This document shows positions 25,261 to 32,910 of a DNA stretch of 37,821 nucleotides, one piece after another. Numbering within the stretch: position 1 is the first letter of the stretch; every line of letters starts with the position of its first letter. A program made the translations under genes and the position numbers. The DNA is from Candidatus Thermochlorobacter aerophilus. GTDB taxonomy: Bacteria; Bacteroidota; Chlorobiia; Chlorobiales; Thermochlorobacteraceae. The notes beneath the pieces were generated by a model, which did not search any database, was not told where the DNA came from, and worked only from the letters and a program-made list of their open reading frames with translations. The stretch is from the NCBI GenBank assembly GCA_002794105.1, contig PHFL01000061.1, positions 1 through 37,821 of the forward strand. Reading direction: 5' to 3'.

Positions 25261-25575
25261 AAATTTTTGCTCAAACCCTGCGTCCTGTTTTTTTGCTTCA
25301 TAGTAATGTTTATTTTGTCATCTGCCTTTAGGAAAGGGCACAACACTGTAGCCGAAGTGGTGTATCCGTTCTACTGAAAGGCACGCCTTACAGAGGTCAC
25401 ACATACCCCGCTAGTTGATGCGTAGCAGCCGTCCCTTGAGCTTCAATGCATCTCGTGTTCAAGGCTTTAAACTTATTGATACAAATGGTGTCAGAGCACA
25501 AGGGATATTTCACCTTTTGGAATCTTCTGACGTGCAATAGTATTTGCAAATATACCGTAATTTCAATAATTCGTT
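25261..25575. other. 315-base divergent intergenic region
   Basis: Separates asnB (minus) from the outer-membrane protein gene (plus). It includes a candidate promoter at 25516-25546 for the latter, listed separately, and a small imperfect inverted repeat near 25320-25340 (TGCCTTT...AAAGGGCA). No gene is supported in it. Confidence 0.6.
25516..25546 (+). promoter_or_regulatory. Candidate Bacteroidota-style promoter of the TonB-type gene
   Basis: TTTG (25516-25519), 19 bases, then AGTATTTG (25539-25546). The TTTG-to-TTTG spacing equals that of the Bacteroides consensus TTTG-N19-TAnnTTTG, but the TA is not matched. The start would be about 20 bases ahead of the ATG at 25576. Tentative. Confidence 0.35.
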
Positions 25576-28425
25576 ATGAAGACACTTCTCTACTTACTTG
25601 CGCTACTGGGTTTTCTTTTTTGCTCACCTTCCCTTTTTGCACAGACTTACAGCGTTCAGGGGCGGGTAGTTTCTGAAACCGACCAATCGCCTTTGGCTGG
25701 TGCAAAAGTTACTCTCTTACGCTTGCCTGACTCGGTTCGCAGCGGTGCTATCACTAACGCCAACGGCGCATTTCTCGTCCAGAACCTATCTGCTGGAAAG
25801 TATGCTTTGCGCATCACTTACATTGGTTACCGCGACTATGTATGGCGCTTTGAGCTCAAAGAATCTGTCAATCTTGGCGTGATTGCTATGAAAGAAAGCG
25901 GAGCAGTCTCTGACGAGATTGTGGTCGAAGAGCGTTTACCAACGGCAGTCCAGCAAGGCGATACCATACAGTTCAATGCACGTGCTTTCAAGACCAACCC
26001 CGATGCTACGGCAGAAGATCTCATTAGCAAGATGCCCGGCATCAGTGTTCAAGGCGGCAGGGTGCAAGCTCAAGGTGAGCAGGTGCGTCAAGTGCTGGTC
26101 GACGGCAAGCCATTTTTCGGCGATGACCCCAGTGCAGTGCTCAAAAATTTGCCTGCCGAAATGATTGAAAAAATTCAAGTCTTTGACCAGCAAAGTGAAC
26201 AAGCGCGTTTTTCTGGCGTTGAAGATGGCAACACGATTAAGACCATTAACATTGTGACCAAGCCAGCATATCGCAATGGTTCATTTGGTCGTGGCTATGC
26301 TGGTTACGGCGACCGGCAGAATTACAAGGCGGGCGGCAATCTAAACTTTTTCCATGACGCGCAGCGCATTTCAATTATTGGTCAATCCAACAACATCAAC
26401 GAGCAGAATTTTGCATCAGAGGATTTGCTTGGTGTAGCCAGTTCCAGTGGAGCAGGCGGCGGGCGGCGCGGCGGTTTTGGTGGCGGTGGGCGCAGTGGTG
26501 CTATGGCTATGATGTTTGGCGGTCCGCCGCCGCCCGGCGTGTTTAACGCTAACCCGACCGACAATTTTCTAGTCAGTCAGCAGAACGGACTAATTACAAC
26601 GCATGCATTTGGAGTGAATTTTGTCGATGAGTGGAACAAAACAACTGATGTTGCAGCAAGCTACTTTTTCAATGCCAGTAGCAACCTTGCCGCGACCTCA
26701 CTTTTTCGAGAGTTCATTTTGCCTTCTCAACTTGGGCAGACGTATTCAGAGGCTAACTTAGCTGACACGCGCAACATCAATCACCGAATTAACCTGCGCA
26801 TTGACCACAAGTTCAGTGATTTTACTTCCATCCTGTTGGTGCCACGTCTGACCTTGCAAGACAATCGCGGTCGCAACGACCTCGATGGCACTACTTCACG
26901 CGCCGCAACCACACTGGGCAATACCCGTAACGACTTTGCTTCCGAACTTTTTGCTGCACGATTTTCCAATCTTTTGCTCTTCCGTCACCGCTTTGATATT
27001 GGCAGAACGATTTCGCTTTCGCTCAACACCACTTACAACCACAGCGATGGCGAAAGCAACCTTGCTGCACTGAATCAATTCTTTCCTGCTGGCACGGATA
27101 TGCTCGGTGTACAGCCATCCATGCGCACTGACTCACTTAATCAATTTTCCAACACGCGCCAACGTGGTTGGGGGTTTACTGGCAATGCTACATACACTGA
27201 GCCCCTTTCGCTCAATCACTTCTTGCAATTTACTTACATTGCCAACTATCGCCCTAATACCTCGAATAATGAGACCTTTAGCCGTCCTTCTTCCTCACGA
27301 GCATTTCGTCTTGATACGCTCCTTAGCAATCGCATTGAAAGCAGTTACCTGACACAATCAGTCAGCACGGGCTATCGCTTCTTTACTCGTGATGTGATTT
27401 TTGCCTTAAACTTTGGCTATCAATGGGCGGCGTTAAGCAGCGCGCAAGAGTTTCCTTTTGCTTTCTCGATTCGCCGCAATTTTCAAAATATTTTGCCCTC
27501 TGCCTTTTTCCGCGTAAGGTTTTCAGACAATCAAAATCTCTTTTTTGCTTATCGCACAAGCACTGTTGAGCCTACGGTTGTGCAATTGCAGGAGGTTTTG
27601 AACAACAGTAATCCACTCTTGCTCTCGATTGGCAATCAGTCGCTCAATCAGGAGTTTCAGCATAATTTTATTTTCCGCTATTCGTCGGTTGATGTGCAAG
27701 CGGCAAGTTCATTTTTTGTGTTGCTCAATGCCAGTTTCCGTGAGGATTACATCGGCAATAGCACAATTTTTGCAGTGCGCGATACGCTGCTTTCCAACCA
27801 AGTTCGCTTGCCAGCTGGCGCGCAACTCACGCAGCCTGTCAACCTTTCTGGTTACTACAGCTTGCGCAGTCTTGTTACCTACGGCGTGCCCTTGCCTTTT
27901 ATTCAAACAAACCTGAATTTGAGCGTTGGCGCCAACTTAACCCGCACGCCTGCCTTGCTCAATGGCGAGCTCAACATTGCCACCACACCTTCGCTTAATG
28001 CTGGCATCACGCTCAGTAGCAATATCAGCGAAAACGTCGACTTTACACTTTCCACGACAACCAACTACGGCACATCACAAAACTCTTTGCAACCGCAACT
28101 CAATGGTCAATTTTTTAATCAGCAAAGCCGCGCCAAATTTAATTTGATTTTTGGTGACGGGCTTATCATTCAAACTGACTTGACGCATCAATATTTCTCG
28201 GGCTTATCACGAGATTTCAATCAGAACTTTCTTCTCTGGAGTGCCAGTTTTGGCAAGAAGTTCTTCGACGGTCGTGCTGAACTGCGCCTGACAGTGTTTG
28301 ACATTCTGAACCAAAACAACAGCATTCAGCGCAACATTACGGAAACCTTCATTGAAGACACGCGCACCGATATTTTACAGCGCTATGCTATTTTGACTTT
28401 CACATACAATTTGCGCCAGAACTAA
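25576..28425 (+). CDS. TonB-dependent outer-membrane protein with CarboxypepD_reg domain
   Basis: A 949-residue outer-membrane protein. Signal peptide to about residue 22 (LFAQT). Next comes a CarboxypepD_reg-like beta-sandwich (about 23-105: VQGRVVSETDQSPLAGAKVTL), then a TonB plug-like domain (about 120-225) with DLISKMPGISVQGGRV and VLVDGKPFFGDDP. A large barrel of the OMP_b-brl_3 kind follows, ending in RYAILTFTYNLRQN with an aromatic-rich final strand. About residues 291-322 form a Gly/Arg/Pro-rich loop (GAGGGRRGGFGGGG, then GGPPPPG), which would lie outside the first barrel strands. No TonB box is obvious. The substrate is unknown; relatives are found widely in Bacteroidota and are often of unknown function. 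Confidence 0.88.
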   Translation: MKTLLYLLALLGFLFCSPSLFAQTYSVQGRVVSETDQSPLAGAKVTLLRLPDSVRSGAITNANGAFLVQNLSAGKYALRITYIGYRDYVWRFELKESVNLGVIAMKESGAVSDEIVVEERLPTAVQQGDTIQFNARAFKTNPDATAEDLISKMPGISVQGGRVQAQGEQVRQVLVDGKPFFGDDPSAVLKNLPAEMIEKIQVFDQQSEQARFSGVEDGNTIKTINIVTKPAYRNGSFGRGYAGYGDRQNYKAGGNLNFFHDAQRISIIGQSNNINEQNFASEDLLGVASSSGAGGGRRGGFGGGGRSGAMAMMFGGPPPPGVFNANPTDNFLVSQQNGLITTHAFGVNFVDEWNKTTDVAASYFFNASSNLAATSLFREFILPSQLGQTYSEANLADTRNINHRINLRIDHKFSDFTSILLVPRLTLQDNRGRNDLDGTTSRAATTLGNTRNDFASELFAARFSNLLLFRHRFDIGRTISLSLNTTYNHSDGESNLAALNQFFPAGTDMLGVQPSMRTDSLNQFSNTRQRGWGFTGNATYTEPLSLNHFLQFTYIANYRPNTSNNETFSRPSSSRAFRLDTLLSNRIESSYLTQSVSTGYRFFTRDVIFALNFGYQWAALSSAQEFPFAFSIRRNFQNILPSAFFRVRFSDNQNLFFAYRTSTVEPTVVQLQEVLNNSNPLLLSIGNQSLNQEFQHNFIFRYSSVDVQAASSFFVLLNASFREDYIGNSTIFAVRDTLLSNQVRLPAGAQLTQPVNLSGYYSLRSLVTYGVPLPFIQTNLNLSVGANLTRTPALLNGELNIATTPSLNAGITLSSNISENVDFTLSTTTNYGTSQNSLQPQLNGQFFNQQSRAKFNLIFGDGLIIQTDLTHQYFSGLSRDFNQNFLLWSASFGKKFFDGRAELRLTVFDILNQNNSIQRNITETFIEDTRTDILQRYAILTFTYNLRQN

Positions 28426-28484
28426 CGCTTGCTTTGGTTGCCCTCTTTTGCTTTGTGTATAAGTTGCGCACCGTTCAGTTTGAA

Positions 28485-28515
28485 TTGATTTTGAACGAGC
28501 GTTTTCCTATATTTG
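28485..28515 (+). promoter_or_regulatory. Predicted strong promoter of the secD-secF-STAS operon
   Basis: TTGATT (28485-28490), a 17-base spacer and TATATT (28508-28513) match a housekeeping promoter closely; the extended TATATTTG also fits the Bacteroidota -7 pattern TAnnTTTG. Transcription would begin around 28520, leaving a leader of about 65 bases. Confidence 0.6.
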
Positions 28516-28525
28516 TGGCCTTTTC

Positions 28526-28542
28526 GTTAAAACGGTTTTAAC
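28526..28542 (+). promoter_or_regulatory. 17-bp perfect dyad at the predicted secDF start site
   Basis: GTTAAAA-CGG-TTTTAAC is a perfect 7-bp inverted repeat around a three-base centre, located just downstream of the -10 element, where a repressor operator is often found. A second small hairpin (GGCGT/ACGCC at 28553-28557 and 28563-28567) lies in the leader. Function is inferred from position only. Confidence 0.45.
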
Positions 28543-28586
28543 AGCTTTTATGGGCGTGTCTTACGCCTGCTCTTTAGCTGGGTCAA

Positions 28587-30485
28587 ATGAAGAAAAATAG
28601 CTTTCGCATCGGGCTCACTATTGCATTTATTCTCCTTTCGGGGTGGTTTCTCTACCCAACTGTTCAAGATTATTTCTACAGCAAAAAACTGCGCGAATTT
28701 TCCTCACCGGAAGACAGCCTTGCATTTGTGAAGGAAAACCGCAAAAGCATTGATGCGGCGCAGGAGAAGCGCTTGAAACTTGGCTTGGACTTGAAAGGTG
28801 GCATGCATGTTGTCTTAGAAGTGGATGTGCTGGAGTTACTGGAGCTCAAAGCGCGTAACCGTGATGCCGTCTTTGATTCTACACTTGCTGCCGTGCGTGC
28901 TCGTGCCGAGCGTGAAAACGAGAAAATTCCAGTCCTGCTTGCCCAAGCCTTCAAGCAACAAGGCATTCGCCTGAGTCGATACTTCTACGACTTGCGTGAC
29001 TCTGACGACGAAGTTGTCGAAAAGCTTAACAAGGAAGTCGAAGAGGCTGTCAATCGTGCTAAAGAAATTATTCGTAATCGTGTCGACCAGTTTGGAGTAG
29101 CCGAGCCTACGATTTTGACCAAGGGTGGGCGCCGCATCATTGTAGAATTGCCCGGCGTGAGCGACAAAGAGCGTGTGCGCAAACTGCTCAAGGGCACAGC
29201 GAAGTTAGAATTTAAGTTGGTGCGCGACCCAGAACTTGCCCTGAAAACCCTCAGCGACATCAATAAGTATCTGGCTCGTCAGAATCGGTTGAGCGACACC
29301 ACACTGGCAAACGATTCGCTGGCACTTGCCAAAGCCGATTCGCTTGCGGCTCTGCCCGACTCACTCAAGTCGCAAGAACAGCTCAAGAAAGACAACCCAC
29401 TCTTTGCTATTGCTGATACGGATGATGGTATCATCATTGACCCGCGTTCAGGCGCCCTGTTTGTTACCGAGACGGCAAAACCGAAAGTCTTTGCCATGCT
29501 CAATCGTGCAGATGTGCGTGAGCGATTTGGTAGTGACATAGAGTTTTTACCTGATGCACGCCCATTTCAGAATGATGCAGGAGAAAATGTGTATCGTCTC
29601 TATCCCCTAAAGCGCGAAGCGGAGCTTGAAGGCGGTGTGATTGTTGATGCTCGTGCTACCTTCAGCATTGATGGGTCAAGACCTGAAGTGACCATGAAGA
29701 TGAATGACGAGGGCACCCGCAAGTGGGCTCGTATCACTGGCGCTAACATTGATAAGCAAATTGCCATTGTGCTGGATGGTGTAGTATTTTCAGCGCCAGT
29801 GGTCAAGTCTAAAATTCCGAATGGCAGTTCAGTCATCAACGGGTTAGCCAGTGCTGAAGAGGCTCGTGACTTGGAAATTGTGCTCAGGGCTGGTGCTCTG
29901 CCTGCTCCCGTGCGCATCGTCGAAGAGCGCACCGTTGGGGCTTCACTTGGAGAAGATGCAATTCGTGCTGGACTTTATTCAGTGCTCGCTGGCTTTTTTG
30001 TCGTGGCAATTTTCATGATTCTTTATTACCGCGTGGCTGGCTTTATCGCTGATTTCGCACTGGTGTTTAACATACTTTTTGTCATTGCATTTCTTGCTGG
30101 CTTTAGCGCTACGCTAACCCTGCCTGGTATTGCAGGCTTAGTGCTAACTATCGGCATGGCTGTCGATGCTAATGTACTTATCTTCGAGCGTGTCCGTGAA
30201 GAGCATGCCAAAGGCAAACTGCTTAAGCTTGCTATTGAAATCGGTTACGATAAAGCCTTCTCGGCTATTCTCGACTCACATGTTACCACATTTGGTGCAG
30301 CTGCATTGCTTTACACTTTTGGTATCGGTCCCATTCAAGGCTTTGCTGTTACGCTGATGATTGGGATTGCGGCTAGTCTTTTTACAGCTATCGTCATTAC
30401 CAAAATATCATTGACTGGATGCTCGAGCGCGACAAAGTCAGCATCGTCAGCTTCGGCTAATAGTCTTCTCTGTCCAATTTCGTAG
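28587..30485 (+). CDS. secD: Protein translocase subunit SecD, apparent frameshift near the C-terminus
   Basis: SecD works with SecF to pull proteins across the inner membrane using the proton gradient. The protein has an N-terminal helix (8-27), the SecD motif [16 protein letters not shown] (65-80) and a periplasmic P1 head. An Ala/Ser/Leu-rich insertion (about 236-266) follows, then the membrane block from about 460, including [15 protein letters not shown] (525-539). Up to residue 606 (AIVITK) it is normal. It then reads [15 protein letters not shown] to a TAG at 30483-30485. In the +1-related frame from 30413 the DNA encodes [15 protein letters not shown] and a TAA at 30458-30460, which is exactly how SecD proteins end. 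One missing base near 30405-30412 (for example a T in AAAATATC) explains this. Confidence 0.93.
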   Translation: MKKNSFRIGLTIAFILLSGWFLYPTVQDYFYSKKLREFSSPEDSLAFVKENRKSIDAAQEKRLKLGLDLKGGMHVVLEVDVLELLELKARNRDAVFDSTLAAVRARAERENEKIPVLLAQAFKQQGIRLSRYFYDLRDSDDEVVEKLNKEVEEAVNRAKEIIRNRVDQFGVAEPTILTKGGRRIIVELPGVSDKERVRKLLKGTAKLEFKLVRDPELALKTLSDINKYLARQNRLSDTTLANDSLALAKADSLAALPDSLKSQEQLKKDNPLFAIADTDDGIIIDPRSGALFVTETAKPKVFAMLNRADVRERFGSDIEFLPDARPFQNDAGENVYRLYPLKREAELEGGVIVDARATFSIDGSRPEVTMKMNDEGTRKWARITGANIDKQIAIVLDGVVFSAPVVKSKIPNGSSVINGLASAEEARDLEIVLRAGALPAPVRIVEERTVGASLGEDAIRAGLYSVLAGFFVVAIFMILYYRVAGFIADFALVFNILFVIAFLAGFSATLTLPGIAGLVLTIGMAVDANVLIFERVREEHAKGKLLKLAIEIGYDKAFSAILDSHVTTFGAAALLYTFGIGPIQGFAVTLMIGIAASLFTAIVITKISLTGCSSATKSASSASANSLLCPIS

Positions 30486-30508
30486 GAAAACCTTAGCACA
30501 GTTTCACT

Positions 30509-31432
30509 ATGCGTTTCTTAGCAAAAGCAAACTTTGATTTTATCGGCAATCGCAAAATCGCCTACTACATTTCCCTTACTGCTCTAACGGTCGGATTGGC
30601 TTCTATCATTGTGCGAGGATTTCAGCTTGGTATTGATTTTAAGGGTGGTACTGAGGTAGTTGTCAGCTTTGCTCGCCCTGTTGATATTGGTAAAATTCGC
30701 TCAACAGTCTACAGTGAAGGTTTCAGTGGTCAAATTAAGGAGTATGGTTCGCCAAGAGAAATCATTCTTACGATGGATTTTGCAGGGGACTTGAACGAGT
30801 TTCAAAGCACGCTTACACGCATTCTTACTCGCGACTTCAAAGATAATCCTCACGAAATTCTACGCATCGACTCGGTCGGTCCCAGCATCGCTGATGACTT
30901 GCGTAGTTCTGCTATTAGTGCGATTCTTGGTGCTTTGGCTATGATTTTGATTTATGTAGGCATCCGCTTTGAGTTCAAGTTTGCTGCAGCTGGCGTGCTT
31001 GCCATCTTTCATGATGTGCTGATTGTAGCTGGATTGTTCAGCTTGCTGGGTGGCGTCTTTAACGCCATGCCTCTTGAAGTTGACCAAAGCACCATTGCCG
31101 CTTTCTTAACTATTGTCGGCTACTCTATCACTGACACAGTCGTCGTCTATGACCGTATCCGCGAAAACATTAAAATTCGCCGCACCGACCCATACGACAA
31201 AATCTTCAATGACAGTCTTAATGAAACCCTTAGTCGCACCATTATTACAGCAACGACCACACTCCTGACTGTTATCATGCTCTTCATTTTTGCTGGACCC
31301 ACTATCCGCAGTTTTGCTTTTGCTATCGGCATGGGGATTTTGGTCGGCACATACTCCTCAATATTTATAGCCGCGCCACTTGTCTTGGACTGGTGCCTGC
31401 GCACAGGCAGCAAACTTAAACTTAGAGGCTAA
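30509..31432 (+). CDS. secF: Protein translocase subunit SecF
   Basis: The 307-residue partner of SecD. It has an N-terminal helix (about 19-38), then GIDFKGGTEVVVSF, the SecF counterpart of the SecD P1 motif. A short periplasmic domain and five more helices follow. AIFHDVLIVAG and IVGYSITDTVVVYDRIREN are the conserved membrane motifs. The C-terminal helix ends VLDWCLRTGSKLKLRG. The gene begins 23 bases after the stop as read in secD, or 48 bases after the stop restored by correcting the frameshift, so the genes are one transcription unit. The STAS gene starts 10 bases downstream. Confidence 0.97.
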   Translation: MRFLAKANFDFIGNRKIAYYISLTALTVGLASIIVRGFQLGIDFKGGTEVVVSFARPVDIGKIRSTVYSEGFSGQIKEYGSPREIILTMDFAGDLNEFQSTLTRILTRDFKDNPHEILRIDSVGPSIADDLRSSAISAILGALAMILIYVGIRFEFKFAAAGVLAIFHDVLIVAGLFSLLGGVFNAMPLEVDQSTIAAFLTIVGYSITDTVVVYDRIRENIKIRRTDPYDKIFNDSLNETLSRTIITATTTLLTVIMLFIFAGPTIRSFAFAIGMGILVGTYSSIFIAAPLVLDWCLRTGSKLKLRG

Positions 31433-31442
31433 AGAATCCATC

Positions 31443-31781
31443 ATGAAATTTTCTGAAAAGCTTGTCGGCTCAGTAGTTGTCATCTCGCTAGAGGGCGATG
31501 TGCTTGGTGGCCCTGATGCAAATCAGCTACACTCACGCTTGCGAGAACTGCTTGCTGCAAACAAAAAGCATATCGTTATTGACCTCAGCAAAGTTGAGTA
31601 TATGAATTCTTCTGGCTTGGGCATGATGACCTCTGCCTTGACCACTGTCCGCAATGCCGGTGGAGACTTGCGCTTAGCTAACCCTGCCGAACGCATCAAA
31701 AGCCTGCTTGTCATCACCAAACTTGTTCAGGTTTTTCCAACCTTCGACTCTCTTGATGCGGCCGTTGCCAGTTTCAATTGA
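31443..31781 (+). CDS. STAS-domain anti-sigma factor antagonist
   Basis: A 112-residue single STAS domain of the SpoIIAA/RsbV kind. The phosphorylatable serine motif is in YMNSSGLGMM (SpoIIAA has DSSGLG), preceded by the strand IVIDLSKVEY. Such proteins bind anti-sigma factors or other partners when unphosphorylated and are switched by a serine kinase and a PP2C phosphatase. None of these partners is encoded in the window. The open frame extends upstream into secF, but ATG 31443-31445 aligns with the domain start. It lies 10 bases after secF and is followed by a bidirectional terminator, so it should be co-transcribed with the translocase genes. Confidence 0.92.
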   Translation: MKFSEKLVGSVVVISLEGDVLGGPDANQLHSRLRELLAANKKHIVIDLSKVEYMNSSGLGMMTSALTTVRNAGGDLRLANPAERIKSLLVITKLVQVFPTFDSLDAAVASFN

Positions 31782-31799
31782 GCCAGATGCTTTACATGC

Positions 31800-31838
31800 A
31801 GCATAGGCTTCCCTTGAGGAAGCCTATGCTTGAACTTT
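31800..31838. terminator. Bidirectional intrinsic terminator between STAS and OMP genes
   Basis: A perfect 13-bp stem (AGCATAGGCTTCC at 31800-31812 with GGAAGCCTATGCT at 31818-31830) and five-base loop lie between the convergent genes. T-rich sequence follows on the plus side and a shorter one on the minus side, so it can serve both. Confidence 0.9.
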
Positions 31839-31847
31839 TCATCTTTG

Positions 31848-32396
31848 CTACCACAAAAATACTGAAATTGCTCCTCGTAAGCCAAAGCCAAGTGCCGTTG
31901 CGCCCTCACGCGGTCCTACCGATAGGAATGCAAAGCCTGTAAGACCGACATTTTTAGACACCATGTAGTTTACTCCGCCAATGAATTCAAAATCAAAGGC
32001 ATTGCTGCCCTCGCTGGTTGTAAAAAACAGTCCAGCGCCGACAAGCGGCGCAAGTGCTGTATTTTTATCAGCAAAATAGTAGGTTCCCGCCGGACCGATG
32101 CCGAAGGTTGTAGCTGTGCGGGATTGATTTCCTGCGGACTGGGATTGCACACTAAGAGAGATGGTGCCACCCACAGCCAGATTGGGGATGACAAAGTAGC
32201 CTATGGTGGGAGCCAGTGTGAAGCTCGTTGTCGAAGACCCACTAATGGACTGTATAGCTAATGTCAGGTTAGTGGTTGCACCAATTTGTATGACGCCCCT
32301 ATCTTGTGCATACTGTGGTGCTTGGGCTTGAGCAGAGATGACACTGCTACTCAATAAGAGCGCAGTCAAGAGAAGCGTGAAAAGTTGTTTTCGCAT
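31848..32396 (-). CDS. Small outer-membrane beta-barrel protein (OmpW/porin-like)
   Basis: A 182-residue exported protein. MRKQLFTLLLTALLLSSSVISAQAQA is a clear signal peptide. About eight alternating strands follow (IGATTNLTLAIQS, FTLAPTIGYFV, LAVGGTISLSVQS and others). It ends in GLRGAISVFLW, the aromatic terminal residue used for Bam recognition. It resembles the 8-stranded outer-membrane beta-barrel/OmpX-like class; function unknown. An ATG four codons upstream (32406-32408) is also possible, but the signal peptide is better from MRKQ. It is a candidate client of the BamA encoded at the start of the window. Confidence 0.8.
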   Translation of the reverse strand: MRKQLFTLLLTALLLSSSVISAQAQAPQYAQDRGVIQIGATTNLTLAIQSISGSSTTSFTLAPTIGYFVIPNLAVGGTISLSVQSQSAGNQSRTATTFGIGPAGTYYFADKNTALAPLVGAGLFFTTSEGSNAFDFEFIGGVNYMVSKNVGLTGFAFLSVGPREGATALGFGLRGAISVFLW

Positions 32397-32434
32397 GGTA
32401 GGTATCATTTTGGTTATGCTGCAATTGATGTAGT

Positions 32435-32467
32435 GAGACTGACGCTTGCAGCTCTGCTATCAGTCTC
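32435..32467 (-). other. Inverted repeat in the leader of the barrel gene
   Basis: GAGACTGA (32435-32442) and TCAGTCTC (32460-32467) form an 8-bp stem around a 17-base loop in the untranslated leader, just ahead of the start codon. It could influence mRNA stability or translation, or be the site of a small RNA or protein. No more can be said from sequence. Confidence 0.45.
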
Positions 32468-32516
32468 AAACACCCTTATTTATGCGAGTATTTTCAGGCG
32501 CGCCGTTATGGGCTGA

Positions 32517-32545
32517 ATTATCTTTTGCCCGAATGTCTAACTCAA
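32517..32545 (-). promoter_or_regulatory. Predicted promoter of the small barrel gene
   Basis: On the minus strand TTGAGT (32540-32545), a 17-base spacer and GATAAT (32517-32522) match a housekeeping promoter, giving a leader of about 110 bases that contains the inverted repeat. Confidence 0.5.
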
Positions 32546-32807
32546 TGAGTTTTCATTCATTATCACGCAAGATATACCATTGAGTGGCATTTCATTGCTC
32601 GGTGCTGTAGGCGCTTGGTCAATGCGAAAGGTTTCACTAATGCCGAACAAGCTAATTTCAAACGACTTGGTTATGGCATGTATTCTACTCCACCACTCAC
32701 TTACCGCCTATCTTGAACGCGACTTTGCCATTTGCAGCATAACAGTTGAACGGGGCATCCACTTTTCTGTTTTGGTTGATGAAAGACGCTTTGCAAGATA
32801 TAAAAAT

Positions 32808-32838
32808 TTTGTATTACGAGAGCTATGACCTAAATTTG
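32808..32838 (+). promoter_or_regulatory. Bacteroidota-type promoter of the SusC/SusD operon
   Basis: TTTG (32808-32811), exactly 19 bases, then TAAATTTG (32831-32838) fits the Bacteroides sigma consensus TTTG-N19-TAnnTTTG at every fixed base. The same place also reads as TTGTAT-N16-TAAATT, so a sigma70-like reading is not excluded. Transcription would start about 65 bases before the susC ATG; the leader has a small GTTCC/GGAAC hairpin (about 32861-32877). Confidence 0.55.
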
Positions 32839-32910
32839 CTTAGGTAACATTCAACATTAGGTTCCACGCTTCGGAACATCGCCAATCAACAACAACAAAA
32901 GGAGGAATAA

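Larger units (their letters stand above)
32409..32910. other. 500-base divergent intergenic region
   Basis: Holds an inverted repeat in the leader of the barrel gene (32435-32467), that gene's promoter (32517-32545), and the susC promoter (32808-32838). An 82-codon open frame at 32580-32828 overlaps the susC promoter and resembles no family I know, so I do not call it. About 32550-32800 otherwise shows nothing I can name. Confidence 0.55.

Noticed and set aside
32580..32828. 82-codon open frame upstream of susC
   Set aside because: Overlaps the susC promoter, resembles nothing known and lacks an RBS.
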